Shown: positions 23,362 through 30,150 of the stretch, piece by piece
Numbering within the stretch: position 1 is the first letter of the stretch
Layout: each line of letters starts with the position of its first letter
NCBI GenBank assembly: GCA_964388435.1
Contig: CAYMAH010000033.1
Coordinates: 1-30,150, forward strand
Source of the DNA: DTNV01 sp964388435
GTDB lineage: Archaea > Micrarchaeota > Micrarchaeia > Norongarragalinales > UBA8480
DNA length: 30,150 bases
Reading direction: 5' to 3'
Position numbers and translations under genes: made by a program
The notes under the pieces: model-generated
The model's database searches: none
What the model saw: only the letters and a program-made list of their open reading frames with translations
Told to the model about the DNA's origin: nothing

Positions 23362-25521
23362 TTAAGGGTTCATGAAAGCATAATACAATTGTCCGAAGCT
23401 CAAACCACCATCGCCGCAAGGAAGTATCTTTTGAGTGAACACCTTGATTTTATTTTCTTTAAGAAAATCTTTCAACACTTTTACAATAATCTGATTGTAC
23501 ATCACGCCGCCGCTCAAGCACACTGAATCAAAACCTGTTGATTCACATGCTTCAACCGCGATTTCCCCCAAACCCCTTGCAACATAATCGTGAATCTTTC
23601 CAGCAAATGCTTTGTTGAAACTCAACTCTGAAAACAACTCGCTTACAATCAACCTGTTGTTTTCAATCACTGGTTTTGTCTTAACAGGTTTTTTAGCGAA
23701 AGCCTCCAACTTCATCGCGGGCTCTCCGTCATAACTCATTTCATCACAAACACCGCACGCAAAGCTTGCAGCGTCCAAAACCCTTCCACACGAAGTCGAG
23801 TTTAAAGTGTTTATGTTTTTTTCCAGCATTTCCTCATAAAAACCCGTTTCCACTCCTCTTTTCCTAAAAAAACTTTCACATTCTTCTGGCGAGAGATTTT
23901 TTCTTAAAATGGAATACAACACTCTTTCAGGTTTCATCGTGGCCTCATCACCACCCAAAAGCTTGAACTCTTCAATGCTTCCGAACCTTTTCCCTTCTGA
24001 TGTTAAAACTTCTCCGCCCCAAGCGCTTCCATCCAAACCGTACCCCAAACCGTCGCAAACCACTCCGACAGCTTCCTTCAAACGGTTTTCTCCCATGCAC
24101 GAGTAAAGATGCGCGAAATGATGCTGAACCTTCAAAGGGTTTGAGCTCAAGCTTTCAGCTAGTTTTGTGGTGCTAAAAGAAGGATGCAAATCACACGCTA
24201 TGTTTTTAGTCTTTATTTTGAAAAAACGCGAGAATCTCTCCAGGCTTTCCTTGAATCTTGAAAAACTGTCGTAATCGCTTAAGTCTCCAAAGTATTGTGA
24301 GACGTACATTTTTTTATTGACAGCTATTGCAAAGTTTGAGTTCAACTCTCCCCCCAACGCTATTCCATCGCCAAAATCAAAATTCAACGGCTGAGGCGCC
24401 AAGCCTCTTGAATACCTTATTATCGAATTCCCTTTCAACACCGAATCATCGCAACCGTTTATTATTTTTCTATCATGAACAAGAAAAAAGTCAACCACTC
24501 CTTTCAACTTCTCGAAAGCTTTATCATTATCTGTTATTATCGGCTCTGCTGAAAGATTTCCGCTTGTCATCACAAGAAAATCAAGACCAGAATAATGAAA
24601 TAAAAGGTGGTGGATAGGAGCATAGGGAAGCATTACTCCAACAGAGTCAAGCTTCGGGCTGATTTCACCGGGAAGAAAATCCTTAGATTTCAACAGCACT
24701 ATCGGCTTGACGCTCGATGTCAAAGTTTTAAGCTCGCCTTCACTTACAAAACAGGCTTTTTCAACCTCCTCAACATTTTTAGCCATAACAGCGAAAGGCT
24801 TAGTAGCTCTTTCCTTCAATCTTCTCAGTTTTTTAACCGCCTTAACATCCAAGGCATTACAAACAATGTGAAAACCACCCACTCCCTTAACCGCTATAAT
24901 CTTGCCTTTTTTTAAAAAATCTCCCACCCTAGTCCAACCCTCGATTTTTTTCAAATTCAAGTCAAGCAAAGAATATTCAGGCCCGCACTCGTTGCAAGAT
25001 ATAGGCTGCGCGTGAAAACGTCTTGACTCCGCGCTTTTGAACTCCTCTTCACAATCACCGCACATTTCAAAGTCTTTCATTGAAGTGTTTTTTCTATCAT
25101 AAGGAAGCTTTTCAATCACAGTAAACCTAGGACCGCAGTCAGTGCAGTTAATGAAAGGGTGCAAAAACCTCCTGTTCGAATAGTCAAACAACTCTTTAGC
25201 GCATAAATCGCAAATCCCAACATCAGGGCTCACACTTCCAATCTCAAGAGTTTCGGTTGAACTTTTTATCGAAAAGCCACTCCAAACCCCCTTAATTTTC
25301 TTTATTTGAACATCGTCGATTCTTGCTATTGAGGGAAGATTTTTTTTTATTTCATTCAGGAATACGTTCAATTGTTTTTCGCTGCAGTCGCACTCCACCA
25401 CCGCTCCGAAACCAGCGTTTTTTACGAAGCCGTTCACACCAAGCCTTGAAGCTGTCTTGTAGATGAAAGGCCTGAACCCAACGCCCTGAACTATTCCTCT
25501 GAACTCAATCCGAAAACTCAC
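23362..25521 (-). CDS. hypF: Carbamoyltransferase HypF, NiFe hydrogenase maturation
   Basis: HypF uses carbamoyl phosphate and ATP to carbamoylate the C-terminal cysteine of HypE, the source of the cyanide ligands of NiFe hydrogenases. All modules are present in 719 residues. An acylphosphatase domain (1-88) carries GIVQGVGFRPF. Two zinc fingers (about 105-180) are built on CDLC, CTDC, CGDC and CNEC. A YrdC-like domain (about 195-375) has KGVGGFHIVC and MTSGNLSAEPI. A Kae1-like C-terminal domain has the metal ligands in QHHFAHL and the CDGLGYG and CLSGGVMYNQ motifs. The start is GTG at 25521. It is divergent from hypC-hypD, sharing an 82-base intergenic region. The length is slightly below the typical 750. 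Confidence 0.96.
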   Translation of the reverse strand: MSFRIEFRGIVQGVGFRPFIYKTASRLGVNGFVKNAGFGAVVECDCSEKQLNVFLNEIKKNLPSIARIDDVQIKKIKGVWSGFSIKSSTETLEIGSVSPDVGICDLCAKELFDYSNRRFLHPFINCTDCGPRFTVIEKLPYDRKNTSMKDFEMCGDCEEEFKSAESRRFHAQPISCNECGPEYSLLDLNLKKIEGWTRVGDFLKKGKIIAVKGVGGFHIVCNALDVKAVKKLRRLKERATKPFAVMAKNVEEVEKACFVSEGELKTLTSSVKPIVLLKSKDFLPGEISPKLDSVGVMLPYAPIHHLLFHYSGLDFLVMTSGNLSAEPIITDNDKAFEKLKGVVDFFLVHDRKIINGCDDSVLKGNSIIRYSRGLAPQPLNFDFGDGIALGGELNSNFAIAVNKKMYVSQYFGDLSDYDSFSRFKESLERFSRFFKIKTKNIACDLHPSFSTTKLAESLSSNPLKVQHHFAHLYSCMGENRLKEAVGVVCDGLGYGLDGSAWGGEVLTSEGKRFGSIEEFKLLGGDEATMKPERVLYSILRKNLSPEECESFFRKRGVETGFYEEMLEKNINTLNSTSCGRVLDAASFACGVCDEMSYDGEPAMKLEAFAKKPVKTKPVIENNRLIVSELFSELSFNKAFAGKIHDYVARGLGEIAVEACESTGFDSVCLSGGVMYNQIIVKVLKDFLKENKIKVFTQKILPCGDGGLSFGQLYYAFMNP

Positions 25522-25570
25522 GGTTAAAGAAGGTATTGAAATATTAAAATGATTACGTTTTAAAAAGAAA

Positions 25571-25580
25571 AATTTAAAAT
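25571..25580 (+). promoter_or_regulatory. TATA box of hypC-hypD
   Basis: AATTTAAAAT is centred about 29 bases before the hypC ATG at 25604. No ribosome binding site precedes the ATG, so the hypC message is probably leaderless. The 82-base gap also has to hold the opposite promoter for hypF. Confidence 0.5.
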
Positions 25581-25603
25581 CAAGTCAAACTAAAATAATA
25601 GTC

Positions 25604-25816
25604 ATGTGTTTGGCGATACCTGGAAAGATAATCGAAGTAGAAGGGAACGAAGCCGTCGTTGACTTTGACGGTTTTAAAAAGAGGGTTAGAATAGATTTTG
25701 TAAAAGTCAGGAAGAATGATTATGTCATGGTGCACACCGGATTCGCGATAGAAAAAGTGGACAGGAAAACAGCAAAGTTCACACTGAAAAATTGGAGAAA
25801 GTTGAGTAAACAGTGA
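25604..25816 (+). CDS. hypC: Hydrogenase maturation chaperone HypC
   Basis: This 70-residue small beta-barrel chaperone carries the Fe(CN)2CO unit with HypD and hands it to the hydrogenase large subunit. The N-terminus is MCLAIPGKI, with the essential Cys2. The body (AVVDFDGFKKRVRIDFV, then YVMVHTGFAIEKVD) matches the family throughout. The stop overlaps the GTG start of hypD (GTGA), so they are coupled, as in most hyp operons. Confidence 0.96.
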   Translation: MCLAIPGKIIEVEGNEAVVDFDGFKKRVRIDFVKVRKNDYVMVHTGFAIEKVDRKTAKFTLKNWRKLSKQ

Positions 25817-26886
25817 ACGCAGAAAAAACAGCCGCAGAAGTCATCAACGATATAAGAGAAAAAGCGAAAAAAGTCGGAAAGGTAAAATTGATGGAGGTCT
25901 GCGGCTCACACACCCAGACGATAGAACAAAACGGTTTGAGAAGCCTGATGCCCGAGAACGTTGAACTCTTCTCAGGCCCGGGCTGTCCAGTGTGCGTCAC
26001 CCCTCAAAAGGAAATAGACGAGGCTATAGAAATAGCAAAAAAAGGGGTTACGGTGACAAGCTTCGGAGACTTAGTGCGAGTGAAAGGAAGCAGTGAGTCG
26101 CTGCTTGAAAGAAAAGCCCAAGGAGACGACATCAGAATAGTTTACTCTGTTTTTGAAGCTTTGGAGATCGCAAAGCATAAAGAAACCGTTCACGTAGCAA
26201 TAGGTTTTGAAACAACAGCGCCGGGAACAGCCCAAGCGATTCTTCAGGCAAAAAAAGAAGGCGCGGAAAACTTCAGCGTCCTAAGCGGCCATAAATATTT
26301 TATAACGGCGATGGACGCCCTGCTTGAAAACGGGGAGATAACTTTTGACGGACTGATATCGCCAGGGCACGTTAGCGCGATAACAGGAAGCAAAGCCTTC
26401 GAGAAACTAAGCGAAAAACACTCGATACCACAGGTTATTTCAGGCTTTGAACCTCTCGACGTTCTGATAACAATCTCAATGCTTTTGGATATGATTGCAA
26501 AAAAGGAAAACAAGACAAAAAACGAGTATGTAAGACTGGTCAGCGAAAAAGGAAACAAAAAAGCTTTGAAAGCGATTAACGAAGTCTTCAAGCCAGAAGA
26601 CGCGTTGTGGAGGGGGATAGGCTCGATAAAAAACACTGGAATGAAAATAAAGTTCAAAGAGTTTGACGCCAGAGAAAAATACGACGTCAAAGTGAAAAAA
26701 GAGTATTCCATGCCCAAGGGTTGCAGATGCGGCGAAGTGGTTAAAGGGCAAATCCACCCACAGGAATGCCCGCTCTTCGGGTTTTGCAACCCTGAAAATC
26801 CAGTTGGCCCGTGTATGGTGAGTGTCGAAGGCGGTTGCCACAATGCCTTCACAAACAAACACCCTACCCGCGAAACAAACCTTTAA
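25813..26886 (+). CDS. hypD: Hydrogenase maturation protein HypD
   Basis: HypD is the scaffold on which iron receives its cyanide and CO ligands; it carries a 4Fe-4S cluster. The 357 residues include VCGSHTQTI near the N-terminus, GPGCPVCVTP, FETTAPGTA, and SGHKYFITAM. The cysteine-rich C-terminus is GCRCGEVVKGQ, then PQECPLFGFCNP and GPCMVSVEGGC. The GTG start overlaps the hypC stop. It ends 9 bases before the convergent TehB-like gene. HypA, HypB, HypE and the hydrogenase itself are not in this window. Confidence 0.96.
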   Translation: MNAEKTAAEVINDIREKAKKVGKVKLMEVCGSHTQTIEQNGLRSLMPENVELFSGPGCPVCVTPQKEIDEAIEIAKKGVTVTSFGDLVRVKGSSESLLERKAQGDDIRIVYSVFEALEIAKHKETVHVAIGFETTAPGTAQAILQAKKEGAENFSVLSGHKYFITAMDALLENGEITFDGLISPGHVSAITGSKAFEKLSEKHSIPQVISGFEPLDVLITISMLLDMIAKKENKTKNEYVRLVSEKGNKKALKAINEVFKPEDALWRGIGSIKNTGMKIKFKEFDAREKYDVKVKKEYSMPKGCRCGEVVKGQIHPQECPLFGFCNPENPVGPCMVSVEGGCHNAFTNKHPTRETNL

Positions 26887-26895
26887 AATCTTAAA

Positions 26896-27498
26896 TTAAT
26901 CTTTAACTGCTATAATAGCAGCAAAACCATGTCTGTGCCACTTCCCCTTTCCATGCCTTTGCAAAGGAGCCTTACCTTCTTTGTAGTAAACAATTTTCCA
27001 ATCCTTATAAAAATTCCTCAACTCATTCTTTCTAAAATAAGTATTTGAACGAGGGTGCTTTTTAAAACCAGAATCTGAAACAGTCATGACACTTACAACA
27101 TTAACCCCCTTTTCAAGAGTATTGTACTTCATTCCGTTTATAATCTTTTTAAGAAACTTTCTTTTAATAAAATGAAGGACAGACAAAGAAAAAATAGCAG
27201 AGTATTTTCTTTTATACTTAAAATTTTCTATCAAGCATTCCTTTGTTTTAATTTTAACATTATTGTAATGAGCGTTTTTCCTTAGTTTTGACAGACCGGC
27301 TCTTGAAGAATCAATAGCAAATACCGTAAAATGCTTTTTAGCCAAGAATATAGCGTTCACCCCATCTCCAGCGCCCATATCAAGTACATGCCCATTTCTA
27401 ATGTAATTTACACTCTTAAAAACAATTTTAAGGGGTTTCAGGTTATAATAAAAATTGCTTGCACTTGAATACTTTTTGTCAAAATCTGGTTTCATCAT
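26896..27498 (-). CDS. TehB-like SAM-dependent methyltransferase (copy 2)
   Basis: The protein has 200 residues and is a clear paralogue of the gene at 11872-12489. Motif I is VLDMGAGDGVNAIFLAKK and strand 2 ends AIDSS; the matching blocks include VKIKTKECLIENF, KYSAIFSLSVL and GVNVVSVMTV, with the C-terminal GKWHRHGFAAIIAVK. Two consecutive ATGs give alternative starts. It follows the methyltransferase at 27506-28273 by 7 bases on the same strand, repeating the methyltransferase-then-TehB order seen at 10546-12489. The HRHG end is shared by both copies and may form part of the active site. Confidence 0.86.
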   Translation of the reverse strand: MMKPDFDKKYSSASNFYYNLKPLKIVFKSVNYIRNGHVLDMGAGDGVNAIFLAKKHFTVFAIDSSRAGLSKLRKNAHYNNVKIKTKECLIENFKYKRKYSAIFSLSVLHFIKRKFLKKIINGMKYNTLEKGVNVVSVMTVSDSGFKKHPRSNTYFRKNELRNFYKDWKIVYYKEGKAPLQRHGKGKWHRHGFAAIIAVKD

Positions 27499-27505
27499 TT
27501 CTCAA

Positions 27506-28273
27506 TTAGTTTTTTCTTCCTATTGCAATAATATGGTCGAAAAAATTAAGATTATTTTTGGTTTTTGACAAACTGTAATCCAGTTCTTTGATTTTTTTAA
27601 TGGTTTGCTCATCAAATGTTTTGATTCTTTTTTTAACCAAAGGAAGCATTATCGAATCTCCACTTACTTCAAGAATTTTCAAGTTTGATTTAATGAAAAG
27701 GTTTTCAATGTCCGCCACAGAAAAACGAGCATAATCAAAACCCTCTCCAGATGGCATGCGCTTTCTCTTTACAACAGAATCATAAAGTTTAATTACGTCA
27801 TTCTTGTTTTTTATCTCCCTGAAAATACCGTTGTAAACACTTCCAACCGAACATACGATAATGCCATTTTTCTTGCAAGCTTTAACCATTTTTGAAAAAA
27901 CCTTTTCATAATCATTGCAATAATTTAAAACGTCCCTCATTGCAATAACCGCATCAAAGCTTCCATTAAAATTCATCTTCTCTCCACCGCACACAACCGT
28001 TTTAACACCTAAGTTTTCTTCAAATGCCTTATGCTCTGCAATTTCAAGGAATTGCTCTACTGGGTCTTCAATCGTGACATCAAAACCTTTTTCAGCCAAA
28101 GGTATTGCAATCCTGCCCGCCCCCCCACCAACATCTAAAACTTTAGCTTTTTTCTTAAAGTATTTCAACAGAAAAGTCAAATCTCTTTGAGTATAATAAT
28201 CAAAGTAAGCACCTCTGTTTTTATCTATTTTTTTTATATCCTTCAATAAAGATAATATCTCATTTTTTTTCAT
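27506..28273 (-). CDS. Class I SAM-dependent methyltransferase
   Basis: The protein has 255 residues. Motif I is KVLDVGGGAGRIAIPLAEKG, strand 2 ends TIEDPVEQ, and motif IV is FDAVIAMRDVLNYC. IIVCSVGSVYNGIF follows in a glycine-methyltransferase-like arrangement. The N-terminus (DKNRGAYFDYYTQRDL) is typical of small-molecule methyltransferases of the UbiE/COQ5-like group. GGTGAA lies 5-6 bases before the ATG, immediately after the stop of the small CxxC peptide gene. It is the first enzyme of the second methyltransferase + TehB module. It is not an obvious paralogue of the methyltransferase at 10546. Confidence 0.87.
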   Translation of the reverse strand: MKKNEILSLLKDIKKIDKNRGAYFDYYTQRDLTFLLKYFKKKAKVLDVGGGAGRIAIPLAEKGFDVTIEDPVEQFLEIAEHKAFEENLGVKTVVCGGEKMNFNGSFDAVIAMRDVLNYCNDYEKVFSKMVKACKKNGIIVCSVGSVYNGIFREIKNKNDVIKLYDSVVKRKRMPSGEGFDYARFSVADIENLFIKSNLKILEVSGDSIMLPLVKKRIKTFDEQTIKKIKELDYSLSKTKNNLNFFDHIIAIGRKN

Positions 28274-28284
28274 TCAACTTCACC

Positions 28285-28407
28285 TTAACATTTTGGTTTT
28301 TCAACCATGTTTATACTGTCATAATACCTTTCTGCTAATGCCATATTACCCATAAAATACTCTCTTTTATTGCACGAACCACATTTTTGATTTATTGGCT
28401 TAACCAC
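28285..28407 (-). CDS. Candidate 40-residue CxxC peptide
   Basis: A short frame begins at GTG 28407 and reads VVKPINQKCGSCNKREYF, then MGNMALAERYYDSIN, ending EKPKC and TAA. It holds one CxxC pair (C9, C12) and a C-terminal Cys40, so it could bind a metal with three cysteines. A TATA-like AATTTTAAAATATG (28425-28438) is centred about 25 bases before the GTG, fitting a leaderless start. The ribosome binding site of the downstream methyltransferase begins right after its stop. The Cys-x-x-Cys and aromatic-rich content look like coding sequence, not chance. It may be a leader or a partner of the methyltransferase. It would be missed by annotation with a usual length cutoff. Confidence 0.45.
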   Translation of the reverse strand: MVKPINQKCGSCNKREYFMGNMALAERYYDSINMVEKPKC

Positions 28408-28496
28408 AATGTTTTAAGGGGGCGCATATTTTAAAATTAGAACACAAAGAAAAATTTAATGGTCTGATTTTTAATTTTTTGCGACACTATTCCATC

Positions 28497-29315
28497 ATGC
28501 TAATAAATTACGTAAACGGAAAGTTCACGGACTACAAACACTCAACCATCCCGGCAACAGACCTAAGCGTGACAAGAGGGCTGGCGGTATTCGAAGTGTT
28601 GAGAACGTACAACGGAAAAGCCAACCACCTCCCACTCCACCTTCAAAGACTCGAAAGATCGGTCAAAATAACCAGAATGAAACTGCCCAAAACCAAAAAA
28701 GAAATAACCAAAATAATCAAAAAACTAGTTCGAAAAAACTACGGGGGAAAAGAGCTGACACTGCAGATAATAATCACTGGAGGGAAAAGCAAAAACAAGC
28801 TCCTTCCCGCGGGAAAATACGGTTTAGTCATACTAACCGGAAAAATCCAAAAATTCAAAACAACAGTCAAACTGCAAACCACTCCAGAACAAAGAAGTCT
28901 GCCAGAAGCCAAGATAACCAACTACGTCCCGGCAATAATAGCAATACAAAAAGCAAGAAAACAAGGGTTCGACGACATCCTCTACACAAACCAAAAAAAC
29001 ATACTGGAGGCAAGCACAAGCAACATCTTCATAATCAAAAACAAACAGCTCATCACGCCAAAAACCAGCATCCTGCCCGGAATAACAAGAAAAATCATAC
29101 TGGAAAAAATAAAAACCAAACTCAAAAAAACGGAAAGAACAGTCAAAATCAGAGAAGCGTACCACGCGGACGAGGCTTTCATCACCAGCTCCACAAGACA
29201 GTTAACACCTGTAACGCAAATCGACTCGCATGTAATAGGAAACGGAAAGCCGGGCTCGAAGACAAGAGAAATAAAAGAAAAGGTAAACGAATACCTAAAC
29301 AAAATCAACAAGTAA
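28497..29315 (+). CDS. Class IV (fold type IV) PLP aminotransferase
   Basis: The protein has 272 residues from ATG 28497. The family includes branched-chain aminotransferase, D-amino-acid aminotransferase and aminodeoxychorismate lyase. Markers are SVTRGLAVFEVLRTYNGK with the N-terminal hairpin, HLQRLERS, the PLP lysine in EAKITNYVP, then GFDDILYTNQKNILEASTSNIF and the phosphate-binding LPGITR. The STRQLTPV segment follows near the end. The specificity cannot be assigned from these. The upstream TTG at 28479 is in frame, but the ATG fits the family start (MLINYVNGKF). A TATA-like AAAAATTTAAT is 42 bases upstream. The coding strand is strikingly A- and C-rich and lysine-rich, with ATA as the main isoleucine codon, unlike many neighbours. 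Confidence 0.92.
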   Translation: MLINYVNGKFTDYKHSTIPATDLSVTRGLAVFEVLRTYNGKANHLPLHLQRLERSVKITRMKLPKTKKEITKIIKKLVRKNYGGKELTLQIIITGGKSKNKLLPAGKYGLVILTGKIQKFKTTVKLQTTPEQRSLPEAKITNYVPAIIAIQKARKQGFDDILYTNQKNILEASTSNIFIIKNKQLITPKTSILPGITRKIILEKIKTKLKKTERTVKIREAYHADEAFITSSTRQLTPVTQIDSHVIGNGKPGSKTREIKEKVNEYLNKINK

Positions 29316-29360
29316 AAACAAAGGGGATTTCAAAAAAAATAGGAACCCACAACCAGCAAA

Positions 29361-29714
29361 TCACTTCTCAATCTCAACATCCAAAAACTTTCCGATTCTG
29401 ACAAAATCAGAGTCTTTTGTAACGAGCTTTTCCTTGTTTGCGATAGCAGTTGAAGCTATGATAAGATCAACATCGCTCAAAAGCAAACCCGCTTTTTTAA
29501 GTTTTTGATACAAACTTGAATAAACCAAAACCAGTTCATAGTTTATATACAACACATTAAAAGTCTCTTCCAACAAGGTTAAAACCCTAGCCAGCTTCTC
29601 CTCGTTTTCAAGCCCTCTGCAAACCTCCATTAAAGTCATAACAGAAATGCTCCCATTCCTAAAAGCACTCTTGCCTTTCAACATGTCTATTACAATGGAA
29701 GTATCAAACATCAT
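29361..29714 (-). CDS. VapC-like PIN-domain toxin
   Basis: PIN-domain ribonucleases of VapBC systems cleave specific RNAs unless bound by VapB. The 117 residues carry the acidic active-site set: Asp4 in MMFDTSIVID, Glu30 in TLMEVCRG, Asp81 and Asp83 in LSDVDLIIASTA, and the final acids in TKDSDFVRIG. The start overlaps the stop of the upstream antitoxin gene (ATGA). Two consecutive ATGs are available. The antitoxin-toxin order and overlap are standard for VapBC. Confidence 0.9.
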   Translation of the reverse strand: MMFDTSIVIDMLKGKSAFRNGSISVMTLMEVCRGLENEEKLARVLTLLEETFNVLYINYELVLVYSSLYQKLKKAGLLLSDVDLIIASTAIANKEKLVTKDSDFVRIGKFLDVEIEK

Positions 29715-29938
29715 CTTAACTCAAAACCCTTCCTGAAGTTTTTGTAGCTCTTTTCAATGTTCTTGACGTCACTGTCAGTCAAAACCTTTCTCAACTCGGT
29801 AAACGCTTTACTCTCAGAGTTTCTCGCCCTTTCCGAATAAAAATCATACAGAAACTCGCTCCAATCCTTATCCTTTTTACCCTTCTCGAGCATTCTCTTA
29901 ACGCTCTTTTTAACCGATATCGTAGTGAAACCCTCCAT
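29711..29938 (-). CDS. VapB-like antitoxin
   Basis: The protein has 75 residues. The N-terminal TTISVKKSVKRMLE is a ribbon-helix-helix-type DNA-binding start as in archaeal VapB proteins. It is followed by DWSEFLYDFYSERAR and a helical, charged toxin-binding tail ending FRKGFELR. The gene is translationally coupled to vapC. No ribosome binding site precedes the ATG; four heptamer repeats abut it. The family name rests on context as much as on sequence. Confidence 0.82.
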   Translation of the reverse strand: MEGFTTISVKKSVKRMLEKGKKDKDWSEFLYDFYSERARNSESKAFTELRKVLTDSDVKNIEKSYKNFRKGFELR

Positions 29939-29966
29939 TAATTAATAATTAATAATTAATAATTAA
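29939..29966. repeat. Four tandem TAATTAA heptamers at the vapB start
   Basis: Four exact copies of TAATTAA begin at the base next to the vapB ATG. They make a 28-base A/T-only tract that contains overlapping palindromes (TTAATTAA). It may act as both TATA region and operator for VapBC, and is prone to copy-number change. Confidence 0.8.
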
Positions 29967-30043
29967 AAACTTTTCGATTAAAGGCAATTCAAAAAAATAA
30001 ACCCAAACCAGAACCGCAAGAACTAAACACGCGTTTTAGACGA

Positions 30044-30150
30044 CTAACGGCCGGTGCTTCCAAAACCGCCGTGACCGCGGTTCGTTTCGCTCAAAACAGA
30101 TTCTTTAAGATGAAAATGGTAAACCCTGCCCAACACTAGCTGAGCTAACC
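30044..30150 (-). CDS. dut: Second dUTPase gene, 3' end only
   Basis: The window ends inside a second minus-strand dUTPase. The readable 35 codons give LAQLVLGRVYHFHL, then KESVLSETNRG and the signature motif V GGFGSTGR, followed by TAG at the place where the family normally ends. Motif V has the glycines that close over the uracil-sugar pocket. At the nucleotide level about 75 bases match the truncated copy at the left edge closely (roughly four bases in five by eye), so the two are paralogues or variants of one gene, not the same sequence. The 5' part lies outside the window. Confidence 0.9.
   Translation of the reverse strand, partial: LAQLVLGRVYHFHLKESVLSETNRGHGGFGSTGR

Noticed and set aside
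1..30150. CRISPR arrays, tRNA or rRNA genes
   Set aside because: No regularly spaced direct repeats and no tRNA or rRNA signature was seen on either strand.

Overview
The window reads as a chromosomal piece of an AT-rich archaeon. The evidence is an archaeal RNA polymerase cluster (rpoH-rpoB-rpoA), TATA-type promoters placed either about 25-30 bases before a start codon (leaderless transcripts) or about 45 bases before it (short leaders), GGTGA-type ribosome binding sites, and archaeal-style secreted proteins with a C-terminal membrane anchor. The lineage cannot be fixed from sequence reading alone. A small-genome DPANN-like or other uncultivated archaeon is an inference. The RNA polymerase A subunit is one fused chain (A' plus A''), which is not the usual archaeal arrangement.

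Layout. 1-1002 (minus): a dUTPase gene cut short by a fold-back inverted repeat at the window edge, and nucleoside diphosphate kinase. 1044-5881 (minus): three surface or secreted proteins, one with an extremely tyrosine-rich N-terminus. 6097-6948 (minus): a membrane-anchored Zot-like P-loop ATPase. 7107-8561 (minus): class II lysyl-tRNA synthetase. 8562-10545: an AT-rich accessory stretch with a broken Nudix gene, a GNAT acetyltransferase, a 17-bp inverted repeat bracketing those two, and a YbaK-type deacylase gene interrupted by two in-frame TAG codons. 10546-12489 (plus): methyltransferase, small HEXXH zincin, TehB-like methyltransferase. 12709-19534 (minus): rpoH-rpoB-rpoA with 4-base overlaps. 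19639-21101 (minus): a GT4 glycosyltransferase followed by a small hypothetical. 21185-22014 (plus): a methyltransferase and a degenerate zinc ribbon. 22113-23350 (plus): an AbiE-like antitoxin/nucleotidyltransferase pair with repeats in its promoter. 23362-26886: hypF divergent from hypC-hypD (NiFe hydrogenase maturation). 26896-28407 (minus): a second TehB-like methyltransferase, another methyltransferase and a 40-residue CxxC peptide. 28497-29315 (plus): class IV aminotransferase. 29361-29938 (minus): a VapBC pair. 30044-30150 (minus): the 3' end of a second dUTPase.

The rpo genes, lysS, ndk/dut and hyp genes are core functions. Between them lie accessory patches: two methyltransferase + TehB-like modules about 15 kb apart, two toxin-antitoxin pairs, and a decaying patch. 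The most interesting items are the two-amber YbaK gene, the Zot-like ATPase next to the secreted operon, the duplicated TehB modules, the fused rpoA, the promoter repeats of the AbiE-like pair, and the dUTPase copies at both ends. The left edge is suspicious as an assembly or amplification artefact.
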